From Opitutaceae bacterium (GTDB lineage Bacteria; Verrucomicrobiota; Verrucomicrobiia; Opitutales; Opitutaceae), in the NCBI GenBank assembly GCA_028284235.1, contig JANQSC010000008.1:186001-250000 (forward strand): 64,000 nt of DNA. Reading direction: 5' to 3'. A program made the translations under genes and the position numbers. The notes below the pieces were generated by a model. It made no database searches and was not told where the DNA came from. It worked only from the letters and a program-made list of their open reading frames with translations. This document shows, piece by piece, positions 56,325-64,000 of this stretch. Numbering within the stretch: the stretch's first letter is position 1; every line of letters starts with the position of its first letter.

Positions 56325-56747
56325 TCAGGTCGCTGGGGCGGAGGAAGCAACTTCCTTTTGACCTTCTGAATTGAAAGTGACATCGCCTCCACTGTCTACC
56401 AGAGGATGAGCGAGCTTGAAGTCGACGTCTGTTTGCAAAGTGATGTTGCCTTGCGTGTAACCGGTGCCAATTTGTTTCACATAGTCGACCAGGTCGCCAG
56501 TGATCGCTCCGTTGGTGCTGTCGTAGGTGGCCGTTACCGTTGTGACTCCATTTTCCAGGAAGTACTGGTTAGCGGCCGTAGCCAACTGACGTGCGTCGTT
56601 CTCCATCGAGCTCTCGACCGCGTTTTCGCGGACGCGCTGGAAGGCCGGGATCGCCATGGCCGCGAGCAGCCCGATGATGACCACGACGATCATGATTTCG
56701 ACGAGGGTGAAGCCTCGTTTTTTCTTATTCTGAATTGGGAGTGTCAT
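56325..56747 (-). CDS. Type IV pilin/pseudopilin
   Basis: A 140-residue secreted fibre subunit. The prepilin signal KKKRGFTLVEIMIVVVIIGL is at residues 8-27: cleavage is after Gly, with Phe next and Glu at +5, followed by LLAAMAIPAFQRVRENAVES in the N-terminal helix. The globular part is small, as in pilins or major pseudopilins of about 130 residues, and no C-terminal disulfide pair is present. It is not next to the GspE-like gene (24.4 kb) or other pilus genes, but could be a substrate of that machine. The ending GQKEVASSAPAT is flexible. Confidence 0.9.
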   Translation of the reverse strand: MTLPIQNKKKRGFTLVEIMIVVVIIGLLAAMAIPAFQRVRENAVESSMENDARQLATAANQYFLENGVTTVTATYDSTNGAITGDLVDYVKQIGTGYTQGNITLQTDVDFKLAHPLVDSGGDVTFNSEGQKEVASSAPAT

Positions 56748-56912
56748 AGTTGTCTGAATTTGAATGTTAGATGAATTTATTGGTTATAATCTGAAATAGA
56801 TATGTCTGGGTTAACGTCCCTTAGAGGGCTGAACTTTAGATAAATTTTGCTAATTCTGCCATTATGGCATTGTTGAGAGGATTCGATATGGACTAGTTTA
56901 GGGATTCCCCCA

Positions 56913-57182
56913 GTGAGTTTTTTCATGCCCCAGTCATTCTCACACATGCTGAAACACCACCTTCTCCGGACGGGATTGTCGGAGTCGGAGATGCGGAAGC
57001 TGCTCCACGACGTGCCCTACCGCACCTGGAAGCGCTGGATGGACCGGGAGAACGTTCCGCCCGACTGGGCCCGCAATCTTATCGAGCAGACGTTGGAGGA
57101 GCTCCCGGATCACTCCTCGATCAAGACGATCGAGGATTTGTGGGAGGCCCGACGCCAAAAAGAGCAGTCCGCCTCCGAGTAG
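56913..57182 (+). CDS. Small hypothetical protein ahead of the DEAD-box helicase gene
   Basis: The frame runs 89 residues from GTG at 56913; ATG at 56925 or 56949 (starting MLKHHLLRTG) may be the real start. The core is LRTGLSESEMRKLLHDVPYR followed by TWKRWMDRENVPPDWARNLI, which has the look of a small helix-turn-helix (an R-x-W-x-R-W-x-x-x-x-x-VPP pattern seen in Cro/phage-type regulators). The C-terminus is acidic (IKTIEDLWEARRQKEQSASE). It ends four bases before the helicase start, so the two are co-transcribed. It may be an autoregulator, but I recognise no family. Confidence 0.6.
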   Translation: MSFFMPQSFSHMLKHHLLRTGLSESEMRKLLHDVPYRTWKRWMDRENVPPDWARNLIEQTLEELPDHSSIKTIEDLWEARRQKEQSASE

Positions 57183-57186
57183 GACC

Positions 57187-58344
57187 TTGCCAGCGGCGCC
57201 GGGAACGGGCACAGATGCCTCCGGTTTGAAGAATTTTAAAGAACTCGGCGTTTCCGCGAAGCTCATCCGGGCTTTGGAGGAGAACAACATCGTGTCCCCG
57301 ACTGAGATCCAGCAGGTGGCCATCCCTCACTTGCTTCAAGAGAAAGGGGACTTTATTGGGCAGGCCCAGACGGGGACCGGCAAAACGGCGGCGTTCGGAG
57401 TTCCCCTGCTCCAGTACATCGATCCCAAGCAGCAGCGGATCCAGGGCCTGGTGCTGGCCCCGACCCGCGAGCTGGCTAAGCAGATCGCCAAGCAGCTCTT
57501 TCGCTTCGCCCGCTACTCGCCTGAGCGAATTTTTACGGAAGCGGTCTACGGCGGGGATCCTATCCCTAAGCAGCGAGCGGCGCTGAATCGCCCAACCCAC
57601 ATCGTGGTCGCCACCCCGGGTCGTCTAATCGATCTGCTCAAAATCGACGCTCTCGACCTGTCCGCCGTTCGTATGACGATACTCGACGAGGCTGACGAGA
57701 TGCTGAGCATGGGCTTTCGCAAGGAGCTCGACGCAATTTTAGGGGACTTGTCCGCGAAGCGACGCACCTGGCTCTTTTCGGCGACCATGCCAAAAGCGGT
57801 GCGGCAGCTGATCCGCAATCACATGTCGCCCGACGCCCATGTGGTCCGTATCGACCGCCGCAATGTGGTCAACCCCAACATCGAGCACCAGTACGTGATC
57901 TGCAAAATCGAAGAAAAGTTCGCCGAGATCGCCGCGTACTTGAAGGTGCAAGGGGAGGACCGTGGACTTGTTTTCTGCCGTTCGCGGGCCGGAACCGTCA
58001 AGCTCGCCAAGTATCTGGCGGACCAAGGGTTCGCGGTCGGCGTTCTGCAGGGAGAGCTCTCGCAGAAAGACCGCGAGAAAGTGATGCGCGGTTTCAAGAA
58101 GGGACGTAGCCAGATTTTGGTGTCGACTGATGTCTGCGCTCGCGGGATCGATGTCGAAGATTTGAAGTTCGTCGTCCACCACCAGCTGCCGGACCAGATC
58201 GAGTACTACACGCATCGTAGCGGGCGGACCGCCCGAGCGGGAAAAAGCGGCGTGTCGATCGCGTTTATTACCGGTCTGGACGTGAAACGCGTGCGAGAGC
58301 TCGAGCGCGAACTGGGGATACGTTTCCGCAAGATCAATCGCTAG
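57187..58344 (+). CDS. DEAD-box RNA helicase, short form
   Basis: A 385-residue helicase core with a TTG start at 57187, four bases after the preceding stop. Motifs are in order: Q motif (VSPTEIQQVAIPHLL), I AQTGTGKT, Ia APTRELA, Ib TPGRLID, II LDEADEML, III SAT, IV GLVFCRSRAGT, V STDVCARGIDVEDL and VI HRSGRTARAG. The protein stops soon after motif VI, lacking the basic or RNA-binding C-terminus of RhlE, CsdA or DbpA. Such short forms generally unwind short RNA duplexes in ribosome assembly or mRNA decay, but which is not evident here. Confidence 0.93.
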   Translation: MPAAPGTGTDASGLKNFKELGVSAKLIRALEENNIVSPTEIQQVAIPHLLQEKGDFIGQAQTGTGKTAAFGVPLLQYIDPKQQRIQGLVLAPTRELAKQIAKQLFRFARYSPERIFTEAVYGGDPIPKQRAALNRPTHIVVATPGRLIDLLKIDALDLSAVRMTILDEADEMLSMGFRKELDAILGDLSAKRRTWLFSATMPKAVRQLIRNHMSPDAHVVRIDRRNVVNPNIEHQYVICKIEEKFAEIAAYLKVQGEDRGLVFCRSRAGTVKLAKYLADQGFAVGVLQGELSQKDREKVMRGFKKGRSQILVSTDVCARGIDVEDLKFVVHHQLPDQIEYYTHRSGRTARAGKSGVSIAFITGLDVKRVRELERELGIRFRKINR

Positions 58345-58374
58345 GCAACGGTTAAGCGCGTATTCGCCCAGCAA

Positions 58375-59127
58375 CTACTCGACGAATTCCAGAAACCCGA
58401 AATCCTCTGGTTCGTGTACGTTTGGGTGGTCTGGGTCCAGTTCGAAGAGCGTGCTCCAGGAGCGTCGGTTGCCAGTGGCGTCGTTGCGGTCTTGCCGGAT
58501 CGCTTGAAACGCCCAGCGGTTTCCTGGGGCGACTGGACTGAAGGAATCGATTCCATTAAACAGTTTCAAAGGAATGGCCAGCTCCATCGTCCAGCCCGTG
58601 TCCTCGTCTGAGTTGTCGTTGAGAGTTCCTTCGATGGTCACTGCGACATCAAATTCGGGATCGTAGGACTTGATCAGGGCGTGCTTCCCCTCGTGGAAAT
58701 TGTTCAGAAAGATAAAATCGTTGGACGCCATGTACAAGTTGAGCTCGAAGCCGTAGTGCATGTCGAGCTGGGCGTTGGCGGGAATCAGGAAGATCTCGGC
58801 GCAGTCGTCGAAGTAGGGCTGGCCATCGCGCTCGGTTTCCCGGGCGGTGATGAATCGGTCTGAGCACTCGAAGAAAACGTAGAGATTGTCCGCGTCCCAA
58901 AGCATGCGGAACTTCGACTTCTGGCGGTCCGAAGGCGACTCGTCGCGGCGATAGAAATCGAAGGTCCTGACCTCGGTCTTCTCCCAATCCGCGTCGAGCT
59001 TTCCGTCGACTTGGATCGGCTGCGAAGCCTGCGATACTTTGAACGCGGGAGGTGTGGCGGCAGCTAGCCCGAGAGACGCTAACAATACGACATACACGAT
59101 CGATACGAAGTGAAGACGGAAGTGCAT
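58375..59127 (-). CDS. Secreted CBM9-like carbohydrate-binding protein
   Basis: The ATG at 59127 gives 250 residues with a signal peptide (RLHFVSIVYVVLLASLGLAAA). Starting there drops 20 unlikely residues from the longer opening. The mature protein is a single family 9-like carbohydrate-binding module: QPIQVDGKLDADWEKTEVRT near 38, LWDADNLYVFFECSDRFITA near 72, YFDDCAEIFLIPANAQLDMH near 100 and WTMELAIPLKLFNG near 178. There is no catalytic domain. It probably binds polysaccharide at the cell surface, or is a heme-type DOMON relative. It is followed by the helicase in convergent orientation (31 bases apart). Confidence 0.85.
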   Translation of the reverse strand: MHFRLHFVSIVYVVLLASLGLAAATPPAFKVSQASQPIQVDGKLDADWEKTEVRTFDFYRRDESPSDRQKSKFRMLWDADNLYVFFECSDRFITARETERDGQPYFDDCAEIFLIPANAQLDMHYGFELNLYMASNDFIFLNNFHEGKHALIKSYDPEFDVAVTIEGTLNDNSDEDTGWTMELAIPLKLFNGIDSFSPVAPGNRWAFQAIRQDRNDATGNRRSWSTLFELDPDHPNVHEPEDFGFLEFVE

Positions 59128-59194
59128 GAACACAACCTGAACCAAGTCACCGCTCCTTGCAAAAGCAATTTCCCTCTCGCAGCCCACGATCCGG

Positions 59195-59248
59195 CATCAT
59201 TCACCCACTTAACTTTCCAACCTTGGAAAGTTAAGTGGGTGAATGATG
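59195..59248. repeat. Perfect 54-base palindrome (twin copy 1)
   Basis: Two 26-base arms (59195-59220 and 59223-59248) match without error around a CC centre. The inner core is CACTTAACTTTCCAA-CC-TTGGAAAGTTAAGTG. It starts 68 bases upstream of the CBM9-like gene start. The same core recurs at 59427. Confidence 0.95.
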
Positions 59249-59426
59249 TGCCCGGGCTGCGATAGGGGGTATTGCACGCGGTGGAGTGGATATTCGAATT
59301 TGCTTGGGAGGCGATCAGCACGTTGGCCGCGTCTGAGTATTGTTGATCTTGGACTTAGAGGGGGAAGACGAGGTCGACGACGGACGCAAGAACAGGGGGG
59401 TCTAAGCGCGGTTTCGGGCCACATAA

Positions 59427-59464
59427 TACCACTTAACTTTCCAACCTTGGAAAGTTAAGTGGTA
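59427..59464. repeat. Perfect 38-base palindrome (twin copy 2)
   Basis: Two 18-base arms (59427-59444 and 59447-59464) with the same 15-base core and CC centre as the copy at 59195. The outer bases (TAC/GTA) differ from those of copy 1 but still pair. It lies 36 bases after the stop of the CobW-like gene on the minus strand. The 178 bases between the twins contain no gene I can support. Confidence 0.95.
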
Positions 59465-59499
59465 ACATATAGGTTGGTGTGGAGGTTGAGGTAAGAGGA

Positions 59500-60729
59500 T
59501 TACGGGGCGACGAGACAGGCGTCTATTTGGGCTTTGAGGGCTTCGCCGTCGAGGTTGATTCCGATGAAGGCGAGTTCCTGGCGTCGGTCGCCGGTTGGGG
59601 TGGCCCACTTGCGCAGCGCTTCAGGGGGGATCTGGGAACGGTCGATCTTCCCTTTTTCAAGGGCGGCGGCCCACCAGTTTCCGAGAAAATCACAACGTGT
59701 TGTGGATCCGGTAATGGAGAGGAAGCCGACCGCGTCGTCCTGCCCCTCGATCCAGCAATAGCCTTTCGCTCTTAGCAGGCCTGGTATCGATTTGTTGATT
59801 ACGCGATTGAATCGTTCAGCGTCGAGCGGTTTACGGGCTCGGTAGATAAAGGTATCCACGAGACGGGCGACGCCGTTCTTTTCCCCGATCGCATGGCTCA
59901 AGCGAGGCTGTACGAGGGTGGATTGGGGAATCTCTATTTTGCGGAGATTGGCGAACGGCTCGTTTTCGTCCAAACTGGTTTCCAGGTAGCGAAACCAATT
60001 GGCTCCGGAGAACGTCTGCTTCGCGTCGAATCGTTTTCGTCCTAGTATTTGATTATTGGGGACGTTTCCCTTTGTGGTCGCGATGTACTCTGCCCGGTCG
60101 TTGAGACCGGACAGAATGCCTCGAATCTCGGTCTGCTCGGTTTCGTCGAGAAGGTCGGTTTTGTTCGCGACGAGTATGTCGGCGCACTCGACTTGCTCGA
60201 TAAGGAGTTCGAATAGGGGGCGGTCGTCTTCCTGGCGCAGGAGCGACCGTTGCTCGCCTTTCTTTTCGTGCGCGTTCCACTCGTTTAGGATAAACCGGCA
60301 ATCGACGACGGTCACGAGAGAGTCGATACAGGCGCTGTCTTCCAGGGGGCGTCCGGCGATGTCGTTGGCGAAAAAGGTCTGAGCGATAGAGACCGGCTCG
60401 GCCATTCCGGTCGATTCGATAATGAGGCGGTCGATCTGGCGATTCTGGACAAGTTCGGAGATTGCGGCGGCGAGGTCGTCTTGGATGGAGCAGCAGATGC
60501 AGCCTCCGCTCAGCTCGACGACTTGGTCGATGGCCCCGTCGAGTTGCCGCGCCTCGGCGCTCACGAGGGTGGAGTCGATATTCACTTCGGCGATGTCGTT
60601 GACGATTAGGGCGATCCGTTCCCCTTTGGCGTTGCGGATTAGATGGTTGAGAAGGGTGGTTTTTCCGGCTCCCAAGAACCCGGAGATGGGAGTGGCGGGG
60701 AGCTTCCCTGTTCGTTCGCGGTTCGGCAT
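59500..60729 (-). CDS. CobW/ZNG-family GTPase, probable zinc metallochaperone
   Basis: A 409-residue protein. GFLGAGKTTLLNHLIRN near 18-34 is the Walker A loop. LIVNDIAEVNIDSTLV near 41 and VELSGGCICCSIQDDL near 71-86 contain the GGCxCC metal site, ESTGMAEP near 104-111 is Walker B-type, and ILVANKTDLLDETEQTEIRG near 183 has the NKxD guanine specificity motif. The C-terminal CobW-C domain follows, with LDAERFNRVINKSIPGLLRA near 300 and ELAFIGINLD near the end. Such GTPases deliver zinc, cobalt or iron to client enzymes under starvation. The next plus-strand gene encodes a zinc peptidase, but no Zur box is evident between the two. Confidence 0.9.
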   Translation of the reverse strand: MPNRERTGKLPATPISGFLGAGKTTLLNHLIRNAKGERIALIVNDIAEVNIDSTLVSAEARQLDGAIDQVVELSGGCICCSIQDDLAAAISELVQNRQIDRLIIESTGMAEPVSIAQTFFANDIAGRPLEDSACIDSLVTVVDCRFILNEWNAHEKKGEQRSLLRQEDDRPLFELLIEQVECADILVANKTDLLDETEQTEIRGILSGLNDRAEYIATTKGNVPNNQILGRKRFDAKQTFSGANWFRYLETSLDENEPFANLRKIEIPQSTLVQPRLSHAIGEKNGVARLVDTFIYRARKPLDAERFNRVINKSIPGLLRAKGYCWIEGQDDAVGFLSITGSTTRCDFLGNWWAAALEKGKIDRSQIPPEALRKWATPTGDRRQELAFIGINLDGEALKAQIDACLVAP

Positions 60730-60928
60730 TGCGGGTACGATCCAAGCGCGGATGGGGTCGAGCGCAATCGTTGAGCGCCTTGCGCGGTTGTATTTTCGAC
60801 CGGGACGTGAGGCTTGCGTTCGTTTGCGGGGGACGCATGATTTGCGACCGATTGCGATCGAGGGAACTCAATTCTCCCGGCGCGTATCTTAGACATTCTC
60901 TCATATCCCTTTTTTTGCGAATCCTGTT

Positions 60929-63748
60929 ATGAATTTCTCTCGTTTCAAACGATTCACCTATTGTTTGGCCTCCCTCGCGTGCGGCGGGATTGGAACGGCG
61001 CTTAGCCAGGACTGGCAAATGGACGGTCCGCTGCCCGTGGACGAGAATATCACGACCGGGCAGCTCGACAACGGGCTCAAGTACTACATTCGCGAGAACC
61101 ACAAGCCGGAAGGGCGGGTGTTCCTGCGTCTGGTAGTGAACGCGGGTTCTTTGCAGGAGAAGGAAAGCCAGCGTGGGTTGGCCCACTTTCTCGAACACAT
61201 GGCTTTCAACGGGACGCGACGATTCGCCGAACACGAGATTCTCGATTTCATGGAGCGGGCGGGGATGCGCTTCGGCTCCCACGTCAATGCCTACACTTCC
61301 TACAACGAGACGGTGTACATGCTTCAGCTTCCGACCGACCAGCCGGAGCTGCTGGATACCGGATTCGAAATTTTGGAGGACTGGGCGGTCGGGATCACGC
61401 TGGACCCGATCGAGATCGAGAGGGAGCGCGGTGTCATTTTGGAGGAGTGGCGGTCGCGCCAGGGTGTGGGCGAGCGATTGAGCGAAGCGCAGCGTCCGTT
61501 CCTGTACTATAAGTCTGACTATGCGGACCGAAATCCCATCGGCTCGATGATCGTAGTCGCGAATGCTCCTCGGGAGCGGTTCGTGGAGTTTTACAAGGAT
61601 TGGTACCGACCCAATTTGATGGCTGTGATGGTTGTGGGGGCGGTCGACCGCGACGCCATCGAACAGAAGATCATCGAGACGTTTGGGCCGCTCGAGAATC
61701 CGGAAAACGCGCCGGAGCGCGAGCCGACGGAGGTGCCCGATCATGAGGAAACGCTGTTTTCGATCGAGTCGGACCCCGAGCTGACCTTGGCCTCGTTTCG
61801 CATGATGATCAAACGCCCGGTGGGACCCGATCAAAGCGCCCGCGACTATCGTCAGATGATCGTGGAGCGGCTTTATTTCGGCATGCTCAATCGGCGGCTC
61901 GACGAGCGCGCCCGTTCGCCCAACCCGCCGTTTATCCAGGCGAGTGCCGGGGAGACGCGCATCGCTCGGGAAAAGGAAGCGTTGCAGCAAACCGTACTAT
62001 TCATAGACGACCGGTATCAGGAAGGTTTGGACGCTTTGATGGGCGAGACGAACCGGGCGGTTCGGGATGGATTCACTGAAAGCGAATTGGTCCGTGTAAA
62101 GGCGGACGTGCTTCGCTCGCTCGAGAGCGCCAACGAGGAGCACGACAAGACGGATTCGGACACGTTCGCGGCGGAATACACGCGCGCCTTTACCGTGGAT
62201 GAGCCGATCCCGGGTATCAAGCGGGAGCTGGCCATGACGCAGACTTTCCTGGCCGAGATCGACTTGGCAGAAGTGAACGCGGTCGGGCGTGGCTTCGCCC
62301 AAAAAGAGAATCGAGTCGTCCTGTTTAGCGGTCCGCAGAAAGAGGGTATTCGCTTGCCGACTGAGAATGAGTTGATCGCCTCTCTGGGTACGGCCAATCA
62401 AGTCGTTCTGGAGCCCTATGAGGACGAATTTCTGGACGCCCCTCTGCTTTCCGAAATCCCTGAGCCCGGGACCATCGTTTCGGAAGTGTATCAGGAAAGT
62501 GTCGACACGCACACCTGGGAGTTGTCTAACGGGGTCAAGGTAATATTGAAGGCGACCGACTTTCAGAACGACGAAGTTTTGATGACCGCGTTCAGCCCGG
62601 GCGGGCACAGCTTGGTGATGGACGACGAGTATATTTCGGCTCTCATGTCGACCATGATTCTAGGCGAGAGCGGGGCGGGTGTGTTCAATTCGCTCCAGTT
62701 GGAGAAGCGGCTGGCGGGCCAGTCGATCGAAGTGTCGCCGTATATATCGGACCAATACGAAGGCATTAGCGGGGCGTCGTCACCCAAGGACTTGGAAGCG
62801 TTTTTCAAGTTGCTCTACTTGCAGGCGACGCAGCCGAGGTTGGACGACGGGGCCTACGCGTCGTTGATCTCTCGCTTGCAGGCGACCATCGCCAATCGGG
62901 AAAAGTCGCCGCAATCGGTGTTTCAGGACGCGATAGAAAAGGAGCTGTACGGCAACCACCCGCGACACCGGCCGCTGAGCTTGGAGTTGCTGGAGGAGAT
63001 CGATCCCGAGTTGGCGCTCCTAATATATAAAAACCGGTTCAAGGACTTCAGCGATTTCACGTTTGTGTTCGTCGGTTCGCTGAATTTGGAAGCGATGAAG
63101 AGGTATGCGACCACTTACTTGGCGTCGTTGCCGTCGACGGGCCGCGAGGAGAGAGGCGCGTACCGGGGCGACGACCCCTTGCCGGGCAAGCGCAACGTGG
63201 AAATTAGCTTCGGGCTTGAGGAGAAAACGAGCGTGCGGGTGATATTTACAGGCGAGGCTGAATGGTCTCCAGAAAATAGATACTTGATGAGCGTCGTGCG
63301 CGATTTGCTAAATATTCGGATGCGCGAGACGTTGCGCGAGGAGAATGGAGGCACGTATGGGGTGAGTGTCTACGCCAATCTGATTCGCGAGCCGAACGAG
63401 CGTTTCTCATCCGGATTCGGTTTTTCTTGCGATCCGGCCAACGCCGATCTGCTCATAAGCGCGGGCATTAGCCAGATCCTCGACCTGCAAGAGCGTGGAG
63501 TGCGGGTGAGCAATTTGGAGAAAGTGCAGGAGATCCACCTGCGCGGCCACGAGACGGGGTTGAAGGAGAATAGTTATTGGCTGCGAAATCTCGCGTCGGC
63601 GGCGCGGGAAGGGCGGGACTTTCAGGAGATCATCGATTTTCCGAAGCAGATCAAGGTATTCGATCCCTACGACATTCAGGAAGCGGCCCGCACGTACTTC
63701 AGCTTCGACAACGTGGTGGTCGCCAAGCTGAACCCGAAGCACGATTAG
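60929..63748 (+). CDS. M16-family zinc peptidase, two-domain
   Basis: A 939-residue secreted protein with a signal peptide (FTYCLASLACGGIGTALSQ) and two M16 domains in one chain. In the active half, GLAHFLEHMAFNGTRRFAEH near 83-102 has the inverted HxxEH zinc site and VILEEWRSRQGVGERLSEAQ near 170 the distal Glu. DKTDSDTFAAEYTRAFTVDE near 410 is in the linker. The second half (about 525-935) has VKVILKATDFQNDEVLMTAF and MRETLREENGGTYGVSVYAN, without a zinc motif, so it forms the inactive lid of the clamshell, as in pitrilysin/PqqL enzymes. It probably degrades peptides in the periplasm. A family C repeat follows. Confidence 0.93.
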   Translation: MNFSRFKRFTYCLASLACGGIGTALSQDWQMDGPLPVDENITTGQLDNGLKYYIRENHKPEGRVFLRLVVNAGSLQEKESQRGLAHFLEHMAFNGTRRFAEHEILDFMERAGMRFGSHVNAYTSYNETVYMLQLPTDQPELLDTGFEILEDWAVGITLDPIEIERERGVILEEWRSRQGVGERLSEAQRPFLYYKSDYADRNPIGSMIVVANAPRERFVEFYKDWYRPNLMAVMVVGAVDRDAIEQKIIETFGPLENPENAPEREPTEVPDHEETLFSIESDPELTLASFRMMIKRPVGPDQSARDYRQMIVERLYFGMLNRRLDERARSPNPPFIQASAGETRIAREKEALQQTVLFIDDRYQEGLDALMGETNRAVRDGFTESELVRVKADVLRSLESANEEHDKTDSDTFAAEYTRAFTVDEPIPGIKRELAMTQTFLAEIDLAEVNAVGRGFAQKENRVVLFSGPQKEGIRLPTENELIASLGTANQVVLEPYEDEFLDAPLLSEIPEPGTIVSEVYQESVDTHTWELSNGVKVILKATDFQNDEVLMTAFSPGGHSLVMDDEYISALMSTMILGESGAGVFNSLQLEKRLAGQSIEVSPYISDQYEGISGASSPKDLEAFFKLLYLQATQPRLDDGAYASLISRLQATIANREKSPQSVFQDAIEKELYGNHPRHRPLSLELLEEIDPELALLIYKNRFKDFSDFTFVFVGSLNLEAMKRYATTYLASLPSTGREERGAYRGDDPLPGKRNVEISFGLEEKTSVRVIFTGEAEWSPENRYLMSVVRDLLNIRMRETLREENGGTYGVSVYANLIREPNERFSSGFGFSCDPANADLLISAGISQILDLQERGVRVSNLEKVQEIHLRGHETGLKENSYWLRNLASAAREGRDFQEIIDFPKQIKVFDPYDIQEAARTYFSFDNVVVAKLNPKHD

Positions 63749-63773
63749 AGCGAGTGGTTTTTGTCATCGCTCT

Positions 63774-63888
63774 CCCGCAGAGCCACCGACAAGTCGGGGT
63801 CTCTGACGGGATCGCTAGGAGTCCCTGCCATCGGCAGGGACAGAAAGGATTCCGCCGCAAACTCCGACAAAGTCGGTGGCTTCGCAGA
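63774..63888 (+). repeat. Composite palindromic repeat, family C copy 4
   Basis: About 115 bases between the convergent M16 gene and a cut-off gene. The ends are inverted (CCGCAGAGCCACCGACAAGT and GTCGGTGGCTTCGCAG), with a small hairpin GTCCCTGCCATCGGCAGGGAC in between. It shares the AGCCACCGAC module with the other family C copies. Confidence 0.72.
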
Positions 63889-63917
63889 AAGTAAGGTTTT
63901 TTGGATACGCGTTGGTT

Positions 63918-64000
63918 TTAGTCGTTGTCGGTTTGACGCGCGATTCGTTTGCGGGCGAGGCTAAGTCCGATCAGAGCAAGACCGAAAAGTGGTAGGGTTG
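63918..64000 (-). CDS. C-terminus of a probable VPDSG/PEP-CTERM sorted protein (5' part outside the window)
   Basis: Reading the minus strand from the window edge gives 26 codons before a TAA at 63918-63920: a hydrophobic helix (TLPLFGLALIGLSLA) followed by a basic tail (RKRIARQTDND). That is the typical end of PEP-CTERM-type proteins, whose short sorting motif would lie just before the helix and is beyond the edge. The tail matches the type seen in the spondin-domain protein at 36.3 kb. The rest of the gene and its function are unknown. Confidence 0.6.
   Translation of the reverse strand, partial: TLPLFGLALIGLSLARKRIARQTDND

Noticed and set aside
56748..56912. Possible sigma-54 promoter upstream of the pilin gene
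   Set aside because: The minus strand has TGGCAGAATTAGCA, but GG and GC are eight bases apart instead of the required ten.
59195..59464. Insertion sequence bounded by inverted repeats
   Set aside because: The 178 bases between the two palindromes have no transposase frame, and each copy is a palindrome by itself rather than one arm of a pair.
60053..61990. 645-codon open frame on the minus strand across CobW and M16
   Set aside because: It is antisense to two well-supported genes, is extremely rich in Arg, His and Pro, and shows no family motif. It arises from GC-rich codon bias.

Overview
The window looks like a chromosomal segment of a verrucomicrobial bacterium, most likely of the Opitutales/Puniceicoccales group (inference). 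The support is a Verrucomicrobia-style VPDS(G) C-terminal sorting signal at 36.3-37.1 kb and a second, cut-off tail of the same type at 63.9-64.0 kb, a GbsR/MarR-type regulator heading a polysaccharide locus, OleC- and OleD-like proteins, a PPi-type phosphofructokinase, mostly weak Shine-Dalgarno sites and frequent GTG/TTG starts. No rRNA, tRNA, CRISPR array, transposase or integrase was seen.

Region 1 (1 to about 13.8 kb, clearly AT-rich) is a capsule/exopolysaccharide locus read leftwards. It holds a GbsR-like regulator, a nucleotide-sugar dehydrogenase and a UDP-GlcNAc 2-epimerase. These are followed by a coupled block of Wzx flippase, nucleotidyltransferase, alkaline-phosphatase-fold enzyme and GT2 glycosyltransferase. 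Beyond that are a methyltransferase, a Wzy-like membrane polymerase, another GT2 and a GT4 cut by the window edge. Large AT-rich gaps and an eroded glycosyltransferase remnant suggest ongoing turnover. A sugar-nucleotide epimerase gene at 13.4-14.35 kb spans the change from AT-rich to GC-rich DNA.

Region 2 (14.4 kb to the end, GC-rich) is the resident chromosome. From 14.7 to 24.3 kb it has a 929-residue secreted di-heme cytochrome c peroxidase, an S41 peptidase coupled to a LolA-like lipoprotein-type protein, a DUF4399 protein, a DUF898-M48 pair and PPi-phosphofructokinase. From 24.4 to 27.9 kb a PilB/GspE-type ATPase is joined to two response-regulator proteins and a small ORF. From 28.1 to 31.3 kb there are a lipoate ligase-like protein, an RmlD-like reductase, SixA and OleD. 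Next come a Na/Pi cotransporter, a thioredoxin and a CysJ-like flavoprotein lacking the flavodoxin domain.

From 36.3 to 44.8 kb the window has a spondin-type secreted protein, then a TetR-RND-LolA-like-beta-barrel export operon, then an HDAC-family deacetylase with RNase D. From 45.2 to 53.6 kb it has a lipoprotein, OleC abutting a FIST sensor protein, a TonB-C protein, Smr, a response regulator, DtxR-RmuC and methionine aminopeptidase. From 53.6 kb on there are a zinc metallopeptidase with an NPCBM domain, an unknown protein with a start-stop leader, a type IV pilin, a DEAD-box helicase, a CBM9-like protein, a CobW GTPase and a two-domain M16 peptidase.

The GC-rich part carries at least three families of short palindromic repeats, almost all at gene 3' ends and between convergent genes. 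I saw none in the AT-rich EPS region. Together with the base-composition step inside the epimerase gene, this supports replacement of the EPS locus by recombination into an older backbone.
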